6,939 nucleotides of DNA from an uncultured bacterium (GCA_905214245.1 CAJMLO010000053.1:1-6939), one strand, 5' to 3'. Shown: positions 1-5,824, counted from the first letter of the stretch. Notes: a model not told the origin generated them from the sequence alone. Numbers and translations are program-made.

Positions 1-2
1 GT

Positions 3-1070
3 ATACTTGCAGTATTTGGAGATAATGGAATAATTGCAAGAGCACAAACTGCAAAAGATACACATGAGAAAGGAAAGGCAGATGAAACAAATACACTAGA
101 TGATTACGCAAGTTATATTGGAAATTATTTAGACGGAAAAGGTGGAAGTTCAGGAGGTAATATTGACAAAGATACTGGATGGGATTTAGATAAAGTAACT
201 ATAATAGATGGAGGAAATGGAACAAAAGTGCCACTTCCAAATGGATTCTATTATGTAGGTGGAGATATATCAACAGGACTTGTTATATCAGATAAACAAG
301 GAGATACAATGGATGCATCTGGAACAAGTATGGGAAATCAATTTGTATGGATTCCTGTATCAAGTGAAGCAGATTTAGAAAGAACATATTTTGATACAAA
401 TGGACAGCCAACAACAGGATTAGATACTACTAAATATACAGAGCCATATGCAAATGGATATTCAACAGAAGCAGAAGAATATAATACAATGAAAACACAA
501 GTATTAAAATATGGAGGATTTTATATAGGAAGATTCGAGGCTGGAGTAGATAGTACTACATTAAGAACAAAAGTTACAACAAATCAAACGGTGGTATGTA
601 AAAAAGGAGTAGCTCCATATAATTATGTTCCATGGGGAAAGGCAATGAATGATGTAGATACAGTACTTACCATATGGAATTCTAATTCTGATAAAGCAAA
701 TACAAATGGAGCAGTATATCTTGCCAAAAACTTTGCTAGTCAACATAACTATACAAGTGTAACAAGTACATTAACATATGGATGTCAGTGGGATGCAATG
801 TGTAGATATATAGGAGATAGTCAAAGAGAAACACCTGGAAAATCTGCACCAGAATTAACAGGAAGTGTAGCATCAGATGTATCAAAAAACATATATGATT
901 TAGCTGGAAATTGTCAAGAATGGACAATGGAGGCCGCCGGTACGACTAGTCGTTTTCAACACGGAGATAGTTATTCCGACAGTGTTTATCCAATCTGTAG
1001 TCGCAACGGCAACAGTACGACTTACTATGGTGACCACATTTCGTTCAGACCAACACTTTACATAAAGTAA
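3..1070 (+). CDS. Pilin-like surface protein with C-terminal SUMF1/FGE-type (C-type lectin fold) domain, 5' partial
   Basis: The frame is open from the window edge (first full codon at 3) to TAA at 1068-1070, giving 355 visible residues; the true start lies upstream and the GTG at 228 is internal. Residues 1-20 (ILAVFGDNGIIARAQTAKDT) match the end of the N-terminal helix of type IV pilin-like proteins of gut Firmicutes. A Gly/Ser-rich linker follows near residues 46-60, then an FGE/SUMF1-like domain. Its landmarks are QFVWIPV (113-119), GGFYIGRFEAG (171-181), YVPWGKAMND (208-217), the NIYDLAGN...EWTMEA block (296-311) and a terminal FRPTLYIK (348-355). Family knowledge: this fold serves as a ligand-binding scaffold, including in DGR target proteins, and need not have formylglycine activity. 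I infer a secreted or pilus-associated binding protein. The last third of the domain has very different codon use (see the separate entry at 933). A prepilin peptidase gene lies about 440 bp downstream. The family call is fairly sure; the ligand is unknown. Confidence 0.85.
   Translation: MLAVFGDNGIIARAQTAKDTHEKGKADETNTLDDYASYIGNYLDGKGGSSGGNIDKDTGWDLDKVTIIDGGNGTKVPLPNGFYYVGGDISTGLVISDKQGDTMDASGTSMGNQFVWIPVSSEADLERTYFDTNGQPTTGLDTTKYTEPYANGYSTEAEEYNTMKTQVLKYGGFYIGRFEAGVDSTTLRTKVTTNQTVVCKKGVAPYNYVPWGKAMNDVDTVLTIWNSNSDKANTNGAVYLAKNFASQHNYTSVTSTLTYGCQWDAMCRYIGDSQRETPGKSAPELTGSVASDVSKNIYDLAGNCQEWTMEAAGTTSRFQHGDSYSDSVYPICSRNGNSTTYYGDHISFRPTLYIK
933..1046 (+). other. Putative DGR variable repeat (VR) in the 3' end of the lectin-domain gene
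   Basis: Thirty-eight codons from GCC at 933 to TTC at 1044. By hand count 32 of 38 end in C or T (14 in C), whereas the gene upstream mostly ends codons in A or T and rarely in C. G+C over 930-1049 is about 57/120, against about 30% around it. The codons are diverse in their first two positions (AGT, CGT, TTT, CAC, GAT, TAT, GAC, GTT, ATC, TGT, CGC, GGC), as expected when AAC/AAT codons of a template repeat are randomised at adenines. The position is right too: the extreme 3' end of an FGE-like domain, where other members have a conserved RGGSY...R..GFRP region (here HGDSY...ISFRP). Normal AT-rich codons (AGA CCA ACA) resume afterwards. No template repeat or reverse transcriptase is seen in this window, so the call rests on composition and position. 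A recent recombination patch is the main alternative. Confidence 0.65.
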
Positions 1071-1250
1071 CAATGAACGCTAATAGCAACCAAAGTAAAA
1101 TAGCCAGTAGTATAGGTATGAACTGATATTCGGACACTTTTGATAAAACAGTTGAAACAAGCGGATTTGAAGATAAAAATATTAGGTCAATAGTATAGAA
1201 AAAAGCGTAAAAAATAAAAAAAATTTACTCTTTTTGCGAATAGAGTGTAT
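1071..1250. other. 3' flank of the pilin-like gene, no gene recognised
   Basis: No convincing gene is seen in this 180-bp stretch. A reading frame runs from ATG at 1073 through 17 codons to TGA at 1124-1126, then continues in the same frame to a TAG near 1194-1199. It has no ribosome binding site and no recognisable motif. I looked for a template repeat matching the 933-1046 segment and found none. An A-rich stretch covers about 1196-1225. The segment may be 3' untranslated RNA running to the terminator at 1251. Confidence 0.4.
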
Positions 1251-1253
1251 AAT
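1224..1253 (+). promoter_or_regulatory. Possible sigma-A promoter overlapping the terminator stem
   Basis: TTTACT (1224-1229) lies 18 bases upstream of a perfect TATAAT (1248-1253). The string AGTGTATAATA here recurs at the tmRNA promoter (5914-5924), which supports it as a -10 element. However, its last bases form the start of the 1251-1282 hairpin, and no clear gene follows before the promoter at 1432. Function is uncertain. Confidence 0.35.
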
Positions 1254-1282
1254 ATGGTGTGTTAATTCATACCATATTTTTT
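1251..1282 (+). terminator. Rho-independent terminator downstream of the pilin-like gene
   Basis: An 11-bp stem pairs 1251-1261 (AATATGGTGTG) with 1268-1278 (CATACCATATT), with one G-U pair and a 6-base loop (TTAATT). The T run covers 1277-1282. It lies 180 bp after the pilin-like stop codon. The stem is AT-rich, so strength is uncertain. Confidence 0.6.
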
Positions 1283-1344
1283 ATGGAGAAATGGAGAAAA
1301 ATGAAACAATTAACTTTACTAGAATGTTTTAAAATAAAAATCAG

Positions 1345-1425
1345 ATGTCAAATAAAATGGAAGTAAATTTTAGAGTGTCATTAACAAGAAAAGACTTATT
1401 TAACATATCTGAAAAAACAGTATAA
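1345..1425 (+). pseudogene. Possible remnant of a small gene (26 codons)
   Basis: ATG at 1345 opens 26 codons (MSNKMEVNFRVSLTRKDLFN...) ending at TAA 1423-1425. The run VNFRVSLTRKDLF faintly resembles the start of YcxB-like proteins, but this is a memory-based impression. There is no ribosome binding site and the product would be far too short. An overlapping 21-codon frame at 1301-1366 has weak GGAG motifs upstream (1285-1288 and 1293-1296). Either could be a decayed gene or chance. Confidence 0.15.
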
Positions 1426-1431
1426 AATAAC

Positions 1432-1459
1432 TTGACAATATGATGTAAGTATTGATAAT
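1432..1459 (+). promoter_or_regulatory. Sigma-A-type promoter for the prepilin peptidase gene
   Basis: A consensus TTGACA (1432-1437) is followed after 16 bases by GATAAT (1454-1459). Transcription would start near 1466, leaving a leader of about 43 bases before the chosen start codon at 1509. No attenuator or riboswitch is visible in so short a leader. Confidence 0.65.
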
Positions 1460-1496
1460 ATTATATTGAAATTGTAAAAACAGATGAAAAATGAAA

Positions 1497-1501
1497 GGAA
1501 G
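1497..1501 (+). promoter_or_regulatory. Ribosome binding site that decides the start at 1509
   Basis: GGAAG (1497-1501) sits 7 bases before ATG 1509. An in-frame ATG at 1491 lies upstream of this site and has no purine-rich site of its own, so translation from 1509 is preferred. Confidence 0.6.
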
Positions 1502-1508
1502 TAAAAGA

Positions 1509-2249
1509 ATGTATATTAATGAAATACATATACTATGGTATGTTGTAATAGGAATTATAGGAGTCGCAGTTGGACAGTTTATTGACTGGTGCAATATTCG
1601 ACTTCCAGAGTATAAAAAAGTTTTTTCTAGAGAATTTTTTATGCAATATTTAAAAAATTGCAAACCTAAATACGTATTTATGATAATAATGGCAGTGATG
1701 TATGTGATGTTACTTTATAGGTTTGGATTTACACTGACAACATTAAAATATTTATTATTATTGCCAATGTTAATAAGCAGTTTCTGCATTGATTTGAAAT
1801 TGCAGATTATTCCGAATAGATTAACTTTAACAATGTTTGAATTTGGTCTTATATTTACAGCACTTGGAGTAATAACAAATGTAAATACTGGAATAAATGT
1901 ATTTATAAATAATATATTGGGAATGCTAGTAGGAGCAGGAATTTTCTTATTAATTACACTTATTGGAGGACTTATTGCTGGAAAAGAAGCAATGGGATTT
2001 GGTGATGTAAAACTTATGGGAGCCTTAGGACTATATTTTGGCTGGGTATACATTATCATGATTTCTGTAATGGCATTTTTGTTTGCTGCAATTGTAAGCA
2101 TTGGAATACTTATTTTTAAAAAGAAAAAAGTTGACGAATATATACCATTTGGTCCATTTATAGTAACATCTAGTATAATTTGCATTTATGTTCCATTTTA
2201 TATATTATTTACAACACTGCTGAAGGTATTTTCACTAGGTATGATTTAA
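1509..2249 (+). CDS. A24 family prepilin peptidase (type IV leader peptidase)
   Basis: This is a polytopic membrane aspartyl protease of 246 residues, expected to cut the leader peptide from type IV prepilins and pseudopilins at the cytoplasmic face of the membrane. The two catalytic aspartates are visible: D95 in IDLKLQIIPNRL and D166 in GFGDVKLMGALG. PFGPFIV (213-219) is another family hallmark. Hydrophobic stretches lie at about 9-28, 55-71, 78-94, 105-122, 135-158, 177-203 and 217-240. The N-terminal part keeps a trace of the first domain (GQFID...RLP, 22-33) but lacks the paired CxxC zinc site and so probably the methyltransferase activity of PilD-type enzymes. The start at 1509 is chosen for its spacing to GGAAG; 1491 would add six residues. 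It has its own promoter (1432) and lies 21 bp upstream of the M24 peptidase gene, probably in one transcript. A likely client class is pilin-like proteins such as that at 3-1070 (inference). Confidence 0.88.
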   Translation: MYINEIHILWYVVIGIIGVAVGQFIDWCNIRLPEYKKVFSREFFMQYLKNCKPKYVFMIIMAVMYVMLLYRFGFTLTTLKYLLLLPMLISSFCIDLKLQIIPNRLTLTMFEFGLIFTALGVITNVNTGINVFINNILGMLVGAGIFLLITLIGGLIAGKEAMGFGDVKLMGALGLYFGWVYIIMISVMAFLFAAIVSIGILIFKKKKVDEYIPFGPFIVTSSIICIYVPFYILFTTLLKVFSLGMI

Positions 2250-2270
2250 AATATCAAAGGGGGTACTTTT

Positions 2271-3341
2271 ATGAATGAAAAAATTCAGTGGCTTAGAAAT
2301 AAAATGAGTCTTTTAAATTTGCAAGGTATGATTGTTGCAAGTCCATCTAATATTAAATATTTAACAGGTCTTGATGCAGAGGGAACATTACTTATAACAA
2401 GAAAGGAAAATTTCTTTTTGACAGATGCAAGATATATAGAAGCTGTTAAATCAACTCTTACTATAGATGATGGAATTATTGTAAATGATGTTGCAAATAT
2501 TTCGTTAGATGATTATGAAAATTATTTTATGTTTTGCGAAAATGTAGGATTTGAAGAAAATTACGTTACATATGCAATGTATAAGAAGTATATGCAAAGA
2601 TATAAGATTCATAATTTGGAAGAAACAGAATATTTATTTGAAAAACAACGTATGATAAAAGATGAAGAGGAAATTAATTTAATACAAAAAGCATGTAATA
2701 TTACAGATGAATGTTTTAAACATATTTGTAATTTTATAAAAATTGGTAAAACAGAAAAAGAAATTGCTTTTGAAATTGATAAATTTTTTATAGAGCATGG
2801 TTCAGATGGTCCTTCTTTTGAAACGATTGTTGTTTCTGGTAAAAATTCTTCTAAACCACATGGAGTACCAACAGATAAAAAGATAGAAGCAGGAGATACA
2901 ATTACAATTGATATGGGATGCAAATATAAAGGTTATGCATCAGATATGACAAGGACGATATTTGCAGGTTTTATGCCAATACAAGTGAAAAACGTATATG
3001 ATTTAGTTTTGAAAAATCAACTTCAAACTTTAAAAGAAATGAAAGAGGGGATAAGCATAAGACAACTTAGCAGAATGGTAGAAGGAGATTTTAAATTAAA
3101 CGGATATAGTTTGGTTCACGCTTTAGGACATGGTGTAGGACTTGATATTCACGAGATTCCAATAATAAGTGGCAAAAGTGATGGGGTTCTAAAAGAAAAC
3201 ATGGTAGTTACATCAGAGCCAGGAATTTATATTCCAAATTGCATGGGCGTAAGAATAGAGGATACTGTTTTAATTACAAAAAATGGATGCATAAATTTGA
3301 CTAAATCTGATAAAAATTATATTATAGTGGATAAGACTTGA
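2271..3341 (+). CDS. M24 family Xaa-Pro aminopeptidase/dipeptidase
   Basis: This is a cytoplasmic dimetal peptidase of 356 residues that releases N-terminal residues ahead of proline, or splits Xaa-Pro dipeptides. An N-terminal creatinase-like domain (about 1-125, with NIKYLTGLDAEGTLL and FFLTDARYIEA) precedes the pita-bread catalytic domain. All five metal ligands can be placed: D214 (TIDMG), D225 (YASDMTRT), H287 (ALGHGVGLD), E316 (TSEPGIYI) and E330 (GVRIEDTV). H294 in DIHE is the usual second active-site histidine. Length is normal for the Clostridial and Bacillus enzymes. A strong GGGGG site (2259-2263) lies 7 bases before ATG. It sits just upstream of efp, a common Firmicutes pairing and a sensible one, since EF-P helps make proline-rich proteins. 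PepP-like versus PepQ-like specificity cannot be told from sequence alone, so no symbol is given. Confidence 0.92.
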   Translation: MNEKIQWLRNKMSLLNLQGMIVASPSNIKYLTGLDAEGTLLITRKENFFLTDARYIEAVKSTLTIDDGIIVNDVANISLDDYENYFMFCENVGFEENYVTYAMYKKYMQRYKIHNLEETEYLFEKQRMIKDEEEINLIQKACNITDECFKHICNFIKIGKTEKEIAFEIDKFFIEHGSDGPSFETIVVSGKNSSKPHGVPTDKKIEAGDTITIDMGCKYKGYASDMTRTIFAGFMPIQVKNVYDLVLKNQLQTLKEMKEGISIRQLSRMVEGDFKLNGYSLVHALGHGVGLDIHEIPIISGKSDGVLKENMVVTSEPGIYIPNCMGVRIEDTVLITKNGCINLTKSDKNYIIVDKT

Positions 3342-3366
3342 TTTAAGCCTAAAAATGTGGTAAAAT
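3338..3366 (+). promoter_or_regulatory. Extended -10 promoter for efp, overlapping the upstream stop codon
   Basis: TTGATT (3338-3343), 17 bases, then TAAAAT (3361-3366), preceded by TGG so that it forms an extended -10 element. The -35 box includes the TGA stop (3339-3341) of the M24 peptidase gene. Transcription would start near 3373, leaving about 47 bases of leader before efp. No terminator separates the two genes, so read-through from upstream is also likely. Confidence 0.6.
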
Positions 3367-3419
3367 TTAAAAGCTAATTAAATTATGTAAATAATAAGAG
3401 ATAAAGGGAGGAAATAATT

Positions 3420-3986
3420 ATGGCAGAAGTATATATGGCAGGAGATTTTAGAAATGGAACTACATTTGAAATGGACGGAAACGTTTTTAAAGTAGTTGAA
3501 TTTCAACACGTAAAACCAGGAAAGGGTGCAGCTTTTGTTAGAACAAAATTAAAAAATGTTATTACAGGAGCAGTTTTAGAAAAAACATTTAATCCATCAG
3601 AAAAATATCCAGGAGCAGAAATTGAGAAAAGAGATATGCAATATTTATATAATGATGGAGATTTATATTATTTCATGGATAATGAAACATATGAGCAAAT
3701 GCCTTTAAATAAAGAACAAATAGGTGATGGCTTGAAATTCTTAAAAGAAAACATGAATGTAAAAATATTATCATTTAAGGGAAATGTATTTTCAGTTGAA
3801 CCACCAATGTTTGTTGAACTTGAAGTTACATATACAGAACCTGGATTTGCTGGAAACACAACAACAACTTCAGGAAAACCAGCTACACTTGAAAATGGAT
3901 ATGAATTGATGGTTCCAATGTTCGTTAATATAGGAGATGTTGTTAGAATAGACACAAGAACTGGCGAATATATGGAAAGAGTATAG
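3420..3986 (+). CDS. efp: Elongation factor P
   Basis: EF-P binds between the P and E sites of ribosomes stalled on consecutive prolines and promotes peptide bond formation. The 188 residues match the usual length of about 185. The N-terminal KOW-like domain contains HVKPGKGAAFVRTKLKN (30-46), where K35 is the loop-tip residue that is modified in many bacteria. The central OB domain has the typical EKRDMQYLYNDGDLYYFMD stretch (69-87), and the C-terminal OB domain ends with the family signature GDVVRIDTRTGEYMERV. A strong GGGAGG site lies about 9 bases before ATG. It has its own promoter (3338) and is followed 16 bp later by the zinc-ribbon gene, whose ribosome binding site begins at its stop codon. 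No EF-P modification enzyme is present in the window, so the modification used is unknown. Confidence 0.97.
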   Translation: MAEVYMAGDFRNGTTFEMDGNVFKVVEFQHVKPGKGAAFVRTKLKNVITGAVLEKTFNPSEKYPGAEIEKRDMQYLYNDGDLYYFMDNETYEQMPLNKEQIGDGLKFLKENMNVKILSFKGNVFSVEPPMFVELEVTYTEPGFAGNTTTTSGKPATLENGYELMVPMFVNIGDVVRIDTRTGEYMERV

Positions 3987-3989
3987 GAA

Positions 3990-3994
3990 GGAAG
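3990..3994 (+). promoter_or_regulatory. Ribosome binding site next to the efp stop, deciding the start at 4003
   Basis: GGAAG (3990-3994) lies 8 bases before ATG 4003. A TTG at 4000 directly before it is in frame but sits closer (5 bases), so ATG is preferred. The site begins four bases after the efp stop codon (3984-3986), suggesting coupled translation. Confidence 0.55.
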
Positions 3995-4002
3995 TAAATT
4001 TG

Positions 4003-4515
4003 ATGTCTGAGATGAATGGAAAATATAAACAAATAATGCAGGAAATTGAAGAAAATGTAAAGGATCCTGAAACATTAGAATTTATAAAAGAAAAATTTGC
4101 AGAAATGTCAATGCTATTTGTTGATATGCTAGATAGAGTTACAAAACTTACAGATAATAAAGTTCAAGAAATTGAAGAAAAACAAATGGAAATTTTAAAT
4201 AGAATTAATTCTGTACAATCTGCAGTAGATGGAATTGAAAAAGACATTTACGAAGATGATGAAAATTATGAGTTTGAAATTGTATGTCCATATTGTAATT
4301 ATGAATTTACAGCAGACATTGAAGATGAAAGCAAAGAAGAAATCCAATGCCCAGAGTGCCATAACGCAATTGAGCTTGATTGGAATATGGAAGAAGAGGG
4401 AGGATGTTCTGGAAGTTGCTCACATTGTGCAGGATGCGTTGCAGAAGATGACGAAGAATATAAATTGGATGACGATGAAGAAAATAATAATGAAGACGAG
4501 GATGAAGATATGTAA
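4003..4515 (+). CDS. CD1247-like zinc-ribbon protein with acidic tail
   Basis: This is a cytoplasmic protein of 170 residues, second gene of the efp transcript. Residues 1-85 are charged and helical, probably coiled-coil (KQMEILNRINSVQSAVDGIE-type heptads). A zinc ribbon follows with CPYC (C95, C98) and CPEC (C116, C119). A second cysteine cluster, CSGSCSHCAGC, has C135, C139, C142 and C145. The tail from about 148 is almost entirely D, E and N. The helix-plus-ribbon layout matches proteins annotated with a CD1247 N-terminal domain, which often follow efp in Clostridia; their function is not established. The extra cysteine cluster could bind a second metal ion (inference). The last four codons also form the first arm of the terminator at 4502. 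The family call is moderately sure, based on layout and context. Confidence 0.82.
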   Translation: MSEMNGKYKQIMQEIEENVKDPETLEFIKEKFAEMSMLFVDMLDRVTKLTDNKVQEIEEKQMEILNRINSVQSAVDGIEKDIYEDDENYEFEIVCPYCNYEFTADIEDESKEEIQCPECHNAIELDWNMEEEGGCSGSCSHCAGCVAEDDEEYKLDDDEENNNEDEDEDM

Positions 4516-4532
4516 TGTATCTTCATTTTTTT
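4502..4532 (+). terminator. Rho-independent terminator embedded in the 3' end of the coding region
   Basis: A perfect 9-bp stem pairs ATGAAGATA (4502-4510) with TATCTTCAT (4518-4526). The 7-base loop holds the TAA stop codon (4513-4515), and a run of seven T covers 4526-4532. It ends the efp transcript and works only on the + strand. Confidence 0.82.
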
Positions 4533-4614
4533 GGTCAAAAACGGAAAAATTAATGATTCTTTTGTAACAAAATTAACTTACATTTTGTAATAGTGGTTTG
4601 CAAAGTTACTTTTC

Positions 4615-5239
4615 TTACTCAAATAAACTAAGTGGGTTGATGTATTTGTCATTTCTTCTGACACCAAAGTGAAGATGGGGCCCTGTTGTAGCACCATTTG
4701 TTGGATTGCCTTGAGAATCTTTATATGTATTTCCGCGGTACTCCATATACATTTTTAGGACCTACAAAACCAATTAATTGTCCTTTTTTTATCATATCTC
4801 CTTTATGTACAATATATGTAGGAGATACGTGGCAATATGTAAATTTTGTTAAACCTGATGTAAGAGTAATAGTATATCCGCCTCCACCTAGGAATCCTGC
4901 ATACGTAATTTCTCCATCACATACAGCATATAAGGATGTTCCTTTTGGAGCACCAATGTCAATTCCTTTGTGAAAAGAAGAGGCACCAGCAGTTGGCGAA
5001 TATCTTTTTCCGAAAGGAGAAGTAACAGATGTATAACCTGGAATCGGCCAAATAAATTCATTATTTGAAATTATAAAAGAATCTAAATTACTTGGTATGT
5101 CAGACTTAGAAAAAGAACTGCTTAATACTGGGATAAATAACAAACATATTAAAAATATAATTATACAGATAATAATTGTTAATTTGGAAAATATGGAATT
5201 TTTAGAAGTGAAAAAAGACATAAAAAAACTATTAGACAT
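4615..5239 (-). pseudogene. M23 family metallopeptidase, split by a one-base frameshift
   Basis: The LytM-type zinc peptidases of this family cut peptidoglycan cross-bridges outside the membrane. ATG at 5239 has AGGAG 7 bases upstream. Residues 19-40 form a membrane anchor or uncleaved signal. The catalytic domain starts near 62 (FIWPIPGYTSVTSPFGKRY). Zinc ligands H90 and D94 lie in FHKGIDIG, and H137 is in TYCHVSP. The first frame reaches VYGVPRKYI and stops at 4721-4723. If one base is skipped at CCGCGG (4733-4738), the frame continues as GNTYKDSQGNPTNGATTGPH (169-188) and then LHFGV, ending at TAA 4615-4617. That restores HxH (H188, H190) and gives 207 residues, a normal size. The unshifted product lacks the essential HxH and should be inactive. 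A sequencing or assembly error is as likely as a true mutation. The gene lies 37 bp downstream of the GtrA gene and faces the efp unit tail to tail. Confidence 0.85.
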
Positions 5240-5276
5240 ATGAAAACTCCTATCTAATAGCCCCCGAAATATTTAG

Positions 5277-5708
5277 TTATAAAGTTTCTTCCTTTGGTTT
5301 GAAAGCAAAGAATTTACTTATAAAGAAATTTAAAATAATAACCAAAACAGTTATTATACATTTACTTATTATAGTTGGAATTGGTAAAAATTTGAATAAT
5401 AATGCACAACCAACATATTCAAATGCCATAGTGAACAATCTACCTAAAATGAATTTACAAAATTCAACTACTTTTTCTCCAAATTCCTCAGCTTTTGAGT
5501 GAAATACAATATCTTTATTTGTGAAGTATGCAACAATAACTGCAAGTGAAATTGCAACTACGTTTGCGGAATTATCTTCAATATGTAAAAATTTTGTAAG
5601 TAAATAAAAAGAACCTATATTTACGATTGTGGTTAATACACCAAATAGTATATAAAATATAACTTCTTTAGTACATACTTTTTTAATTAATTCTTTTATT
5701 TTTTCCAT
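5277..5708 (-). CDS. GtrA family membrane protein
   Basis: A small integral membrane protein of 143 residues with four hydrophobic segments at about 16-37, 46-64, 83-106 and 110-134. Family signatures are FGVLTTIVNIGSFYLLT (22-38), VAYFTNKDIVF (59-69) and NFFISKFFAF (127-136). GtrA-like proteins are thought to help move lipid-linked sugars across the membrane for decoration of cell-surface polymers; the substrate here is unknown and no glycosyltransferase is adjacent. The frame is open much further upstream, to 5801, but that part is the translated tRNA-Trp gene (the telltale PPVRVRILLPLP run) and should not be counted. ATG at 5708 has a modest GAG site 8 bases upstream; ATG at 5714 is possible but its spacing is too short. 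It is probably co-transcribed with tRNA-Trp and the M23 gene. Confidence 0.88.
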   Translation of the reverse strand: MEKIKELIKKVCTKEVIFYILFGVLTTIVNIGSFYLLTKFLHIEDNSANVVAISLAVIVAYFTNKDIVFHSKAEEFGEKVVEFCKFILGRLFTMAFEYVGCALLFKFLPIPTIISKCIITVLVIILNFFISKFFAFKPKEETL

Positions 5709-5735
5709 TTGCATCACTCGTTTATATATTATTAT

Positions 5736-5810
5736 TGGCAGGGGTAGAAGGATTCGAACCCTCACAGGCGGTTTTGGAGACCGATGTGCTACCATTGACA
5801 CTATACCCCT
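5736..5810 (-). tRNA. trnW: tRNA-Trp (anticodon CCA)
   Basis: A 75-base cloverleaf with CCA encoded at its 3' end (5736-5738). The acceptor stem is AGGGGTA/TACCCCT. The D stem is GTGT/GCAC with the loop CAATGGTA. The anticodon loop CTCCAAA has anticodon CCA, so it reads UGG. The T arm is GAGGG-TTCGAAT-CCTTC and the discriminator base is G. One oddity is that the first pair of the anticodon stem (27-43) is T-C, a mismatch. The GtrA gene starts 27 bp downstream with no terminator between, so the tRNA is probably released by processing from a longer transcript. Confidence 0.96.
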
Positions 5811-5824
5811 AAAGTTACTTTATT

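Noticed and set aside
561..927. Reading frames on the minus strand inside the pilin-like gene
   Set aside because: They are antisense to a clearly coding frame, have no family motifs, and have no ribosome binding sites.
1206..1238. Weak hairpin CGTAAAAA/TTTTTGCG
   Set aside because: Nearly all A-T pairs with a 17-base loop; it probably reflects A- and T-rich tracts only.
1715..2185. Long minus-strand frame opposite the prepilin peptidase
   Set aside because: The + strand frame has catalytic aspartates and membrane segments; the antisense product looks like nothing known.
4229..4567. Second + strand frame overlapping the zinc-ribbon gene
   Set aside because: It lies within the CD1247-like gene in another frame, has a basic low-complexity product and runs through the terminator.
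4567..4588. Inverted repeat ACAAAAT/ATTTTGT as a terminator for the M23 gene
   Set aside because: The stem has only one G-C pair in 7 bp and no T run follows on the minus strand.
4733..4738. Programmed +1 frameshift in the M23 gene
   Set aside because: No known slippery motif or stimulator is visible and such control is not known in this family; error or mutation is simpler.
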